The position numbers and the translations under genes were made by a program. Under the pieces are notes generated by a model. It did no database searches. It was not told the origin of the DNA and saw only the letters and a program-made list of their open reading frames with translations. 64,000 nucleotides of DNA from Vibrio lentus (lineage in GTDB: Bacteria > Pseudomonadota > Gammaproteobacteria > Enterobacterales > Vibrionaceae), in NCBI RefSeq assembly GCF_030409755.1, contig NZ_JAUFQE010000002.1:2418001-2482000 (forward strand). Reading direction: 5' to 3'. Position 1 is the first letter of the stretch. Each line of letters begins with the position of its first letter. This document shows positions 56,239 to 64,000 of this stretch, piece by piece.

Positions 56239-57468
56239 TTATTTTACTGATACAAACTCAGGGTAAGCACCTACACCACAATCGTGCATGTCCATACCTT
56301 CAAGTTCTTCATCTTCACTGACACGAATACCGATTGTTGCTTTAAGCACTGCCCATACCGCCAAGCTAGCACCGAATACCCATGCAAAGATAACGGCTGC
56401 ACCCAGTAGTTGAGCACCAAATGTTGCATCAGCATTGCTTAGTGGAACAGCCATTAGACCGAAGAAACCACATACACCGTGTACCGAGATAGCACCCACT
56501 GGATCATCAATCTTAGCTTTATCTAGGGCAATGATACTGAATACAACCAACGCACCAGATACCGAACCAATCGCTACTGAAAATAGTGGTGATGGAGATA
56601 GAGGGTCTGCAGTGATTGCTACTAGGCCAGCTAACGCACCGTTCAGAATCATTGTTAAATCAGCTTTACCCCAAGTTGTTTTACATACTAGTAGTGCTGC
56701 AATCGCGCCGGCTGCTGCTGCTGCGTTGGTGTTAAGGAAGATTTGGCCAACCGCTGTCGCATTCTCAAAGTCAGAAACCATAAGTTGAGAACCACCGTTG
56801 AAGCCGAACCAACCAAACCAAAGGATAAATGTACCTAGCGTTGCCAGTGGCATGTTTGAACCTGGAATTGGGTAGATTTCACCGTTCTTACCATATTTAC
56901 CTTTACGAGCCCCCAGTAGAAGTACACCCGCTAAGGCTGCTGAAGCACCAGCCATATGTACGATACCTGAACCAGCAAAGTCACTAAAACCGGCTTCTGA
57001 TAGGAAACCACCGCCCCAAGTCCAGTAACCTTCCATTGGGTAGATGAATGCTGTTAGCACGACAGAGAAGATAAGGAATGACCAAAGTTTCATTCGCTCA
57101 GCAACTGCACCTGATACCACAGACATTGCTGTTGCAACGAAAACTACTTGAAAGAAGAAGTCTGATTCTAATGAGTGGTCTGCACCTTCACCTTGAGTAC
57201 CAATCAGAGTACCAAATGACGGTAACCAGCCACCTTCGCCGTTATCGACATACATAATGTTGTAACCAACGACTAAGAAAGTCGTACAAGCAATTGCGTA
57301 CAAACAAATGTTCTTAGTTAAAATTTCTGTGGTGTTCTTCGAACGAACAAGGCCAGCTTCTAACATCGCGAAGCCTGCAGCCATCCACATTACCAACGCA
57401 CCTGAAATGAGAAAGAAAAAAGTGTCTAGTGCGTAACGTAGTTCCGTTACTGTTGTTGTAAGTTCCAT
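56239..57468 (-). CDS. amtB: Ammonium transporter AmtB
   Basis: A trimeric inner-membrane ammonium channel. The 409-residue protein has eleven or so helices, beginning with a hydrophobic stretch directly at the N terminus (FFLISGALVMWMAAGFAMLEAGLVRSK). The twin pore histidines are in SGIVHMAGASAALAG and AISVHGVCGFFG. The C-terminal cytoplasmic tail (GIRVSEDEELEGMDMHDCGVGAYPEF) is the GlnK-binding end. It forms an operon with glnK, 27 bases upstream. Confidence 0.96.
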   Translation of the reverse strand: MELTTTVTELRYALDTFFFLISGALVMWMAAGFAMLEAGLVRSKNTTEILTKNICLYAIACTTFLVVGYNIMYVDNGEGGWLPSFGTLIGTQGEGADHSLESDFFFQVVFVATAMSVVSGAVAERMKLWSFLIFSVVLTAFIYPMEGYWTWGGGFLSEAGFSDFAGSGIVHMAGASAALAGVLLLGARKGKYGKNGEIYPIPGSNMPLATLGTFILWFGWFGFNGGSQLMVSDFENATAVGQIFLNTNAAAAAGAIAALLVCKTTWGKADLTMILNGALAGLVAITADPLSPSPLFSVAIGSVSGALVVFSIIALDKAKIDDPVGAISVHGVCGFFGLMAVPLSNADATFGAQLLGAAVIFAWVFGASLAVWAVLKATIGIRVSEDEELEGMDMHDCGVGAYPEFVSVK

Positions 57469-57495
57469 ATTAAAGTCTCCAGTCCTTGTAATTCT

Positions 57496-57843
<348 letters not shown>

Positions 57844-57882
57844 TTAAATTCTTCACTTAATCCGTTAATACTCTTATTACAA

Positions 57883-57898
57883 TCCAAGTAGCGTGCCA
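57883..57898 (-). promoter_or_regulatory. Sigma54 promoter of glnK-amtB
   Basis: The minus-strand TGGCACG-N4-TTGGA (-24 element at 57892-57898, -12 at 57883-57887) matches TGGCACG-N4-TTGCA at all but one position. It lies about 50 bases before glnK, as expected for an NtrC-controlled gene. Confidence 0.75.
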
Positions 57899-57954
57899 TA
57901 AATTTAAGTTATTGATTTTAAATAAAATAGAAACAATACCGTTTTAGAAACGAA

Positions 57955-57985
57955 AAAGGCCGCACCAATATGGTGCGGCCTTTTC
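57955..57985 (-). terminator. yacL terminator containing an NtrC-like site
   Basis: AAAAGGCCGCACCA and TGGTGCGGCCTTTT form a 14-bp stem with T tails on both sides; on the minus strand it follows yacL. Its core CGCACCAATATGGTGCG (57961-57977) is a 15/17 match to the NtrC site TGCACC-N5-GGTGCA. It lies about 75 bases upstream of the -24 element of glnK-amtB. The two roles may coexist. Confidence 0.7.
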
Positions 57986-58060
57986 ACTATCTTAATGCGT
58001 TGCACTGTCGTTGCTCTAGTTTTGGGCAACGAAACTTTCACGATGAAAAATCATTAGCAA

Positions 58061-58429
58061 CTAGTAACCTAAAAAATCAATCCAACGTTCGATTAGCAAC
58101 TCGAAATCATCGATTCCGCAGCTTGCTTCGCTTTCACAATTATAGAAATCGAACTCACTGCTCTCTTCCATCTCTTGCTCGTGCCCGAGCACATTTTCTT
58201 GAATGGTTACATCGTCTTCATTGATCGCTAGGCTGATCTCTTTGCCTAGTAGCGTCACTTCATTGTTCAGATCTTGTCGAGATTGCTCAATCAACGCCAT
58301 CACATGATCCAGTTTCTGCTTATCTTTCCCGATCTCTTCTTGAAGCCAGCGGCCAACAATTTCATGACCCATGCTGCACTTTACATAGTACTCGCCCATT
58401 AAAGTGTTTCGTGTAAATTCAAATTCCAT
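58061..58429 (-). CDS. yacL: YacL/UPF0231 family protein
   Basis: A 122-residue cytoplasmic protein of unknown function. I start at the ATG at 58427-58429 (GGAG five bases upstream); the longer frame from 58522 adds 31 unsupported residues. Family marks are MEFEFTRNTLMGEYYVKCSMGHEIVGRWL and the acidic C-terminal half (EMEESSEFDFYNCESEASCGIDDFELLIER). It lies downstream of acnB as in E. coli, where yacL also follows acnB. Confidence 0.9.
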   Translation of the reverse strand: MEFEFTRNTLMGEYYVKCSMGHEIVGRWLQEEIGKDKQKLDHVMALIEQSRQDLNNEVTLLGKEISLAINEDDVTIQENVLGHEQEMEESSEFDFYNCESEASCGIDDFELLIERWIDFLGY

Positions 58430-58533
58430 AAAGGCTCCGCGCACTAATGACAGATAGGGTAAAAATGAGGCGAGAGTATATAGCGAAGTCATCAAGAGAT
58501 CGAGTCGCTCGTCGTCCAACATTCAGACATAAA

Positions 58534-58562
58534 AAACGCCTTCTACGAATAGAAGGCGTTCT
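58534..58562 (-). terminator. Terminator after acnB
   Basis: On the minus strand AACGCCTTCTA and TAGAAGGCGTT form an 11-bp stem followed by TTTTTTAT. Confidence 0.9.
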
Positions 58563-58586
58563 GTCTGTATCTTACTCAGTCAACGA

Positions 58587-61175
58587 TTACGCTGGCTCTT
58601 GGAAGATAACCGTGTCTGCTTTATCCGTGTACTGACCCATTTTATGGAAGTTCAAGTAACGGTAAGTATCGGCAGCGGTTGCATTAATCTTCTCTGCGTA
58701 CGCTAAGTACTCTTCTTTAGTTGGGATACGACCAAGAATCGCACCAACTGCAGAAAGCTCGGCAGAAGCTAGATAAACGTTCGCACCATTACCCAAACGG
58801 TTCGGGAAGTTACGAGTAGACGTCGACATTACTGTCGAAGCGTCAGCAACACGAGCTTGGTTACCCATACATAATGAACAACCCGGAGTTTCAATACGAA
58901 CCCCAGCACGACCGAAGATGCCGTAGTAGCCTTCTTCTGTCAGTTGGTCTTTATCCATCTTAGTTGGCGGAGCAACCCATAGGCGAGTATTCAAAGAGCC
59001 ATTAAACTCTTCAAGCATCTTACCTGCTGCACGGAAGTGACCAATGTTGGTCATACAAGAACCGATGAACACTTCTTGAATCTCAGTGCCTTGAACGTCA
59101 GAAAGAAGACGAGCATCATCTGGATCGTTTGGTGCACACAGTATTGGCTGATCGATGTCAGCAAGGTCAATCTCGATAACATGAGCGTATTCAGCATCTG
59201 AATCAGCAGCAAGTAACTCAGGGTTCGCTAGCCACTCTTCCATTGCCGTAATACGACGCTCGATAGTACGAACATCACCGTAGCCTTCAGCGATCATCCA
59301 CTTAAGCATAACGACGTTCGAGTTCAAGTACTCTTCGATAGACTCTTGAGAAAGCTTAACAGTACAACCAGCAGCTGAACGCTCTGCCGATGCATCTGAA
59401 AGTTCAAATGCTTGCTCAACAGACAGGTGGTCAACACCTTCAATCTCTAGTACACGACCAGAGAATTCATTGATTTTACCAGCTTTTTCTACAGTCAGTA
59501 GGCCTTGCTTGATACCGTAAAGAGGAATTGCATGTACTAGGTCACGTAGCGTGATACCCGGCTGCATTTCACCTTTAAAGCGAACCAAGATTGATTCAGG
59601 CATATCAAGAGGCATAACACCTGTTGCTGCAGCAAATGCTACTAAGCCAGAACCTGCTGGGAATGAAATGCCTAGAGGGAAACGAGTATGCGAGTCACCA
59701 CCTGTACCAACAGTATCAGGCAGAAGCATACGGTTTAGCCATGAGTGAATAACACCATCGCCCGGACGAAGTGAAACACCCGCACGGTTCATGATGAAAT
59801 CAGGCAGTGTATGGTGAGTGTTTACATCAACTGGTTTCGGGTATGCAGATGTGTGACAGAAAGACTGCATCACAAGATCCGCAGAGAAACCAAGACAAGC
59901 CAGATCTTTCAGCTCATCACGTGTCATAGGACCCGTAGTATCTTGAGAGCCTACCGTTGTCATTTTAGGTTCGCAGTACTGACCTGCACGCACACCTTCA
60001 ACGCCACACGCTTTACCTACCATCTTCTGAGCTAACGTGTAGCCTTTATCAGAAGCAGAAGGGTCGATTGGCTTAGCAAACAGATCCGTTTCAGCTAGAC
60101 CTAAAGCATCACGAGCACGGCCCGTTAAGCCACGACCGATGATCAATGGAATACGACCACCAGCACGAACTTCATCTAGAAGTACTTTGCCTAGTTCAAA
60201 GCTTGAGATATCTGCACCGTCTTTACGAACAACACCTTCATAAGGATAGATATCAATCACATCACCCATGTTCATGTCTTGTACGTTCAGCTCAATTGGT
60301 AGTGCACCTGAGTCTTCCATTGTGTTGTAGAAGATCGGAGCAATTTTACCACCAAGACAAACACCGCCAGTACGCTTGTTTGGTACGAATGGGATATCTT
60401 CGCCCATGAACCAAAGCACTGAGTTTGTCGCTGATTTACGCGAAGAACCGGTACCAACAACATCACCAACGTAAGCCAGTGGAATGCCGTCTTTTTGCAT
60501 TTCTTCAATTTGAGTAATTGGACCAACGTTGCCCTGCTCATCAGGAGTAATGCCATCACGCTCCATCTTCAGCATCGCTTTTGCGTGTACTGGGATATCA
60601 GGACGTGACCATGCATCTGGCGCTGGAGATAGGTCATCGGTGTTTGTTTCACCAGTGACTTTGAATACTTTAACGGTAATTTTTTCCGCTACTTTCTCTT
60701 TAGCTGTAAACCACTCAGCATCAGCCCAAGACTGAAGAACTTGCTGAGCAGAAGCATTGCCAGCTTTTGCTTTTTCTTCTACGTCGTAGAATGCATCGAA
60801 CATCAATAGAGTATGAGAAAGCGCTTTAACAGCGATAGGAGCAAGCTCAGCATCATCCAGTAAAGAAACTAGAGATTCGATGTTGTAACCACCTTGCATT
60901 GTGCCAAGTAGTTCCGCAGCTTTAGCTTTGCTTACTAGTGGAGATTCAACTTCACCTTTAGTGATAGCCGTTAGGAAGCCCGCTTTAACGTAAGCAGCTT
61001 CATCGACACCTGGTGGAATACGGTTTTCTAGTAGGTCAAGAATAACAGCTTCTTCACCTTGGGGCGGGTTCTTTAAAAGTTCAACTAGGCCTGCTACTTG
61101 TTCAGCATCTAATGGTCTAGGAACAACTCCTTCGGCAGCACGCTCTGCGACGTGTTTACGGTAGGCTTCAAGCAC
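58587..61175 (-). CDS. acnB: Aconitate hydratase B (bifunctional)
   Basis: The main TCA-cycle aconitase; AcnB also dehydrates 2-methylisocitrate and, without its cluster, binds mRNA in E. coli. The 862-residue protein begins [16 protein letters not shown], has a HEAT-like N-terminal domain (about 1-160), then the swivel domain and the three catalytic domains. The 4Fe-4S cysteines are in [10 protein letters not shown] and GCSLCMGNQ (about 705-775). The length is close to the 865 of E. coli. Promoter elements in the 275-base gap upstream are not clear by eye. Confidence 0.98.
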   Translation of the reverse strand: MLEAYRKHVAERAAEGVVPRPLDAEQVAGLVELLKNPPQGEEAVILDLLENRIPPGVDEAAYVKAGFLTAITKGEVESPLVSKAKAAELLGTMQGGYNIESLVSLLDDAELAPIAVKALSHTLLMFDAFYDVEEKAKAGNASAQQVLQSWADAEWFTAKEKVAEKITVKVFKVTGETNTDDLSPAPDAWSRPDIPVHAKAMLKMERDGITPDEQGNVGPITQIEEMQKDGIPLAYVGDVVGTGSSRKSATNSVLWFMGEDIPFVPNKRTGGVCLGGKIAPIFYNTMEDSGALPIELNVQDMNMGDVIDIYPYEGVVRKDGADISSFELGKVLLDEVRAGGRIPLIIGRGLTGRARDALGLAETDLFAKPIDPSASDKGYTLAQKMVGKACGVEGVRAGQYCEPKMTTVGSQDTTGPMTRDELKDLACLGFSADLVMQSFCHTSAYPKPVDVNTHHTLPDFIMNRAGVSLRPGDGVIHSWLNRMLLPDTVGTGGDSHTRFPLGISFPAGSGLVAFAAATGVMPLDMPESILVRFKGEMQPGITLRDLVHAIPLYGIKQGLLTVEKAGKINEFSGRVLEIEGVDHLSVEQAFELSDASAERSAAGCTVKLSQESIEEYLNSNVVMLKWMIAEGYGDVRTIERRITAMEEWLANPELLAADSDAEYAHVIEIDLADIDQPILCAPNDPDDARLLSDVQGTEIQEVFIGSCMTNIGHFRAAGKMLEEFNGSLNTRLWVAPPTKMDKDQLTEEGYYGIFGRAGVRIETPGCSLCMGNQARVADASTVMSTSTRNFPNRLGNGANVYLASAELSAVGAILGRIPTKEEYLAYAEKINATAADTYRYLNFHKMGQYTDKADTVIFQEPA

Positions 61176-61450
61176 GACTTTTTCCTCTCATTGCGGTTCC
61201 TTCTTTACATTGGTAATTATTAGTAAAATAAAGAAGCGAACATCCTTGGAAACTTGGCTCTCCATTGCCATTTTTGTCATTCAATTTGTATTGATGAGCG
61301 GCGTCATAGAGGCCAAACTGTGGGCGACAGAATAGCAAATTTAACGATAAATTAAAATCTTATCATTTTGACCAACATAGCAAGTTAAGACGAAAGTCCT
61401 ACGATTTTTGCCTATTTTAGTCAGAAAAAGAGCTATCCCGCGCATTATTA

Positions 61451-63787
61451 TTAGTAAGATGTACCGATGATTAAATAAACAGAATCGTAGTTACCTTCTG
61501 TTTTACCATAAGCCAAAATGATTGGCCCGATTGGTGAATCTACGCCAGCAAAGAGTGACCCAGCAGTAAACATCGGCGCTTCATCCAATGACAAGTCGTT
61601 GTTCGACCAAACGCCGCCATGTTCTAGAGATGCGCCTATGTAAAATGGCGACTCAAACAAGCCGAAGTCATTTTCAAACCATTTATAGCGATAGATTAAA
61701 CTGCCGTATGCTAAGTTTTGTCCAATAAGACTGTTTCTTGGTATTCCCGATAAGTTTAAGAAGCCTCCAAGCTCCTTTGGGTCAATAGGGAACACGGAGT
61801 TTTTACTCTCTACCATGCCAAAATCGAACTTTGCGACTAAAGTATGCTTTTCAATACTCTGTGCCGCCATGAAATTAGCCGAAATCTCATAAACTGTGTC
61901 GCTTTCAGAGTTAAACTCGGAATCAGCCAGAGAAGAGTCGTTATCAAAATCATCGTGGGAAATGAGATATTCCAGATCAACAAAGTAACCTTTAGTCGGC
62001 AAACTGAAGTTATCTAAGGTATCCAATCGATAACTCATAAACCCACCAATACGTGTATATCCACCGCTACCTAAAGACGGTAACGAGGCTACCTCAATGT
62101 CACCATCGGTGTATCGAGCACCCACTTTAAATTCTTGCCACAATGTTGGCTGGTAACCTAATGCCAGTTCACCAATATACTCTTGATAAGTCATTGGTAA
62201 GTAGTCTTTCGTTACGTCGAGAGTAGGCTCTTCGATATCGTCAATATTGGCAGGTAAGTTTCTTTTCTGATTGCTGTAAACAAGTGATGCCGATGTAAAT
62301 AACTTCTGGCTTGAGAAAAAAGGAGAATATAACTCAGCCTCGATGAGCTTATCAGTGCCCATTTCTACATTCGTTCTTAACTCTGCGCCATGCGAGTTAA
62401 TATCCGTAAAATTAGCCGACATACCGATTGAATATTGGCTCTCGGTTGCAAAGTCATCTTCAAGATAAAATCGAAAGTTGAGGTAATTAGGGCCCCATGA
62501 TTTTTCATTTACATCGACCTGTAGTTGATCTTCACCATCTACATTGTCAAATTCATAGGTGACCAGTTCAAAACGATCGAGTGCATACAGGTCTTTAACC
62601 TGAGATTCAATTTCACTGGTTTTAAGGACTTTTCCAGAATCGAGGTTCAAACGATTGGCAATCAACTTATCTGAATAGTGGGTGTTATTATTGATAACGA
62701 CCTTATCCACCACCGTTTTATCACCATGCTTGAGCTGCTTTCGAGCTTTCTGCTTGTCATCAATATAATGTTGGTAGTCCGCATTCGAGAGCGCCAACTT
62801 AGAAAGCTGATCCCGATACTGCCTTGTTGCTTCGTATCCAGCATGGTAAGCCGTCGGCATTTTATCGAAGTCTGTGGTTTCCATTCGCCCAACATCAGGA
62901 CGTAGGAAAAAATCATCGTCTGTTAACGTCGCGGCTTGCTCTTGCGTGCTGCGTTGAACAAGGTAATTAGAGAGTTGATCTGCTGCGGCTAAAAAGTTAG
63001 TGAAGTCTTCTTTGCTTTTGTAGTTAGTACTGATGTCAACGGCAATAACGATGTCGGCTCCCATTGCTCGAGCAACATCCACTGGCATGTTATTGGTGAC
63101 ACCACCATCGACCAGCATGCGCCCTTCTACTTCATAAGGAGGAAGCGCACCGGGTACTGACATACTCGCCATCATCGCATCAACAAGATGACCATGATCG
63201 ATGACCACTTCTTCAAGATCGATGATGTCGGTTGCAACAGAACGATATGGAATAGCAAGGTTGTCGAAAGAATCGAGTGGAGATAAGTTACCGGTCGTTT
63301 CACGCAGAATACGCAACATATTCTGACCTTGAACCACACCTTTTCTTGCTTTGATCTCGCCCCAACCTAGACCGAGGTCGGTATTCAGTTGGTAACGGTC
63401 TTCATACTCTTTGTCTCGCACACGGCGATCACTACGGTTAACGCGATCGCGATAGCCGCGATTCCAATCCACCGTATAAATAAAACTTTCGATCTCATCT
63501 GCGCTCATCCCTGTCGCATAAAGACCACCAACGTATGCACCCATACTGGTACCGGTAATGTAATCAACCGGAATCTGCATCTCTTCCAAAGCTTTAAGCA
63601 CGCCAATGTGGGCTGCACCTTTAGCGCCTCCACCAGCGAGCACGACAGCAACGGTTGGCCTTTTATGAGCTTGTTTAAGTTCAGCATGTTCTGATGAATC
63701 AACTTGTGCTGCAGTGGCTGCAAACAGTTGAAAACTGATCACTGTACCGACAACACCTAAGCTACTCACTAACCAACGAGAAATCAT
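61451..63787 (-). CDS. Patatin-like phospholipase fused to an outer-membrane barrel (type Vd)
   Basis: A 778-residue protein with a signal peptide (WLVSSLGVVGTVISFQLFAATA). The patatin domain (about 45-260) has the oxyanion loop GGGAKGAAHIGVL, the nucleophile elbow GTSMG and the catalytic DGG. A linker and a POTRA-like domain follow (about 355-430, VDKVVINNNTHYSDKLI...SQVKDLYALDRFE), then a BamA-like barrel to the end (YLIIGTSY). This is the plan of PlpD of Pseudomonas, a type Vd autotransporter. Here no released passenger is certain. Substrate and role are unknown. Confidence 0.85.
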   Translation of the reverse strand: MISRWLVSSLGVVGTVISFQLFAATAAQVDSSEHAELKQAHKRPTVAVVLAGGGAKGAAHIGVLKALEEMQIPVDYITGTSMGAYVGGLYATGMSADEIESFIYTVDWNRGYRDRVNRSDRRVRDKEYEDRYQLNTDLGLGWGEIKARKGVVQGQNMLRILRETTGNLSPLDSFDNLAIPYRSVATDIIDLEEVVIDHGHLVDAMMASMSVPGALPPYEVEGRMLVDGGVTNNMPVDVARAMGADIVIAVDISTNYKSKEDFTNFLAAADQLSNYLVQRSTQEQAATLTDDDFFLRPDVGRMETTDFDKMPTAYHAGYEATRQYRDQLSKLALSNADYQHYIDDKQKARKQLKHGDKTVVDKVVINNNTHYSDKLIANRLNLDSGKVLKTSEIESQVKDLYALDRFELVTYEFDNVDGEDQLQVDVNEKSWGPNYLNFRFYLEDDFATESQYSIGMSANFTDINSHGAELRTNVEMGTDKLIEAELYSPFFSSQKLFTSASLVYSNQKRNLPANIDDIEEPTLDVTKDYLPMTYQEYIGELALGYQPTLWQEFKVGARYTDGDIEVASLPSLGSGGYTRIGGFMSYRLDTLDNFSLPTKGYFVDLEYLISHDDFDNDSSLADSEFNSESDTVYEISANFMAAQSIEKHTLVAKFDFGMVESKNSVFPIDPKELGGFLNLSGIPRNSLIGQNLAYGSLIYRYKWFENDFGLFESPFYIGASLEHGGVWSNNDLSLDEAPMFTAGSLFAGVDSPIGPIILAYGKTEGNYDSVYLIIGTSY

Positions 63788-63825
63788 TATCTAAACTATC
63801 CTTGTCATTCTTTTCTGTTATGACT

Positions 63826-64000
63826 TTACCACTGAAAAAGCTTCTTTAGCCACTGTTTTGGTTGACTTTCACAGCCCTTTTTAATGCTGCCACTCTCATC
63901 CCAAACCGGTAATTTCACCGTACCATCACAATCAAACTCTAACGCCCCTTCAGAAGTTCGAGTAAAGCTAGCAGTCGCAATTCCTGTTGGCCAAGGTAAC
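63826..64000 (-). CDS. Unrecognised gene, 3' end only
   Basis: The last 57 codons of a gene entering from beyond the window. The visible end is LPWPTGIATASFTR, then EGALEFDCDGTVKLPVW, and finally CESQPKQWLKKLFQW before TAA. Two cysteines and a predicted amphipathic tail are the only clear features. It is 38 bases upstream of the patatin gene on the same strand, so they may be cotranscribed. I do not recognise the family. Confidence 0.6.
   Translation of the reverse strand, partial: LPWPTGIATASFTRTSEGALEFDCDGTVKLPVWDESGSIKKGCESQPKQWLKKLFQW

Overview
The window is ordinary chromosomal DNA of a marine gammaproteobacterium, almost certainly Vibrio and probably a Splendidus-like or related species. 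The evidence is the gene content and order: nlpI-pnp-rpsO-truB-rbfA-infB-nusA-rimP-metY-leuU-secG-glmM-folP-ftsH-rlmE, then yhbY/greA, an OmpU-type porin, dacB, tyrS and a ShyC-like endopeptidase, then chiS with the complete chitin-oligosaccharide operon, then fbpABC, glnK-amtB, yacL and acnB. As far as I remember, this is the arrangement on the large chromosome of V. cholerae. I see no insertion sequence, prophage, integron or CRISPR array.

Region 1 (1-16700) is the translation and transcription core, nearly all on the minus strand. It holds RNA decay (pnp, nlpI), ribosome maturation (rbfA, rimP, truB, rlmE, yhbY), initiation and elongation factors (infB, nusA, greA), two tRNA genes (initiator Met and Leu-GAG), secG, glmM, folP and ftsH. 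Clear sigma70-type promoters precede rpsO and secG. Stacked hairpins separate the tRNA genes from rimP.

Region 2 (16700-32960) is envelope and housekeeping: ompU, dacB, an MgtE-type magnesium transporter without CBS domains, tyrS, a LytM/M23 endopeptidase, an RND efflux pair, erpA, hemL, an unrecognised 41-residue membrane protein, an AI-2E-family exporter and rsmC. The 425-base leader of the magnesium transporter is unusual. It holds a 14-codon ORF with a good ribosome-binding site, a 9-bp stem that overlaps this ORF, and four copies of a 9-bp motif spaced 22-23 bp apart.

Region 3 (33172-51892) is the chitin program. ChiS is followed by an operon for a periplasmic chitooligosaccharide-binding protein, a five-part ABC importer, a GH9 exo-glucosaminidase-type enzyme, glucosamine kinase, a GH20 hexosaminidase, chitobiose phosphorylase and a hexosamine phosphomutase. 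Together these take in (GlcNAc)n or partly deacetylated oligomers and convert them to hexosamine-6-phosphates. The 700-base control region carries paired 9-bp repeats 30 bp apart and a long-range inverted repeat.

Region 4 (52029-64000) has an iron(III) ABC importer with a Fur-like box, glnK-amtB with a sigma54 promoter and an NtrC-like site that lies inside the upstream yacL terminator, acnB, a patatin/outer-membrane-barrel (type Vd) protein, and the 3' end of an unrecognised gene.
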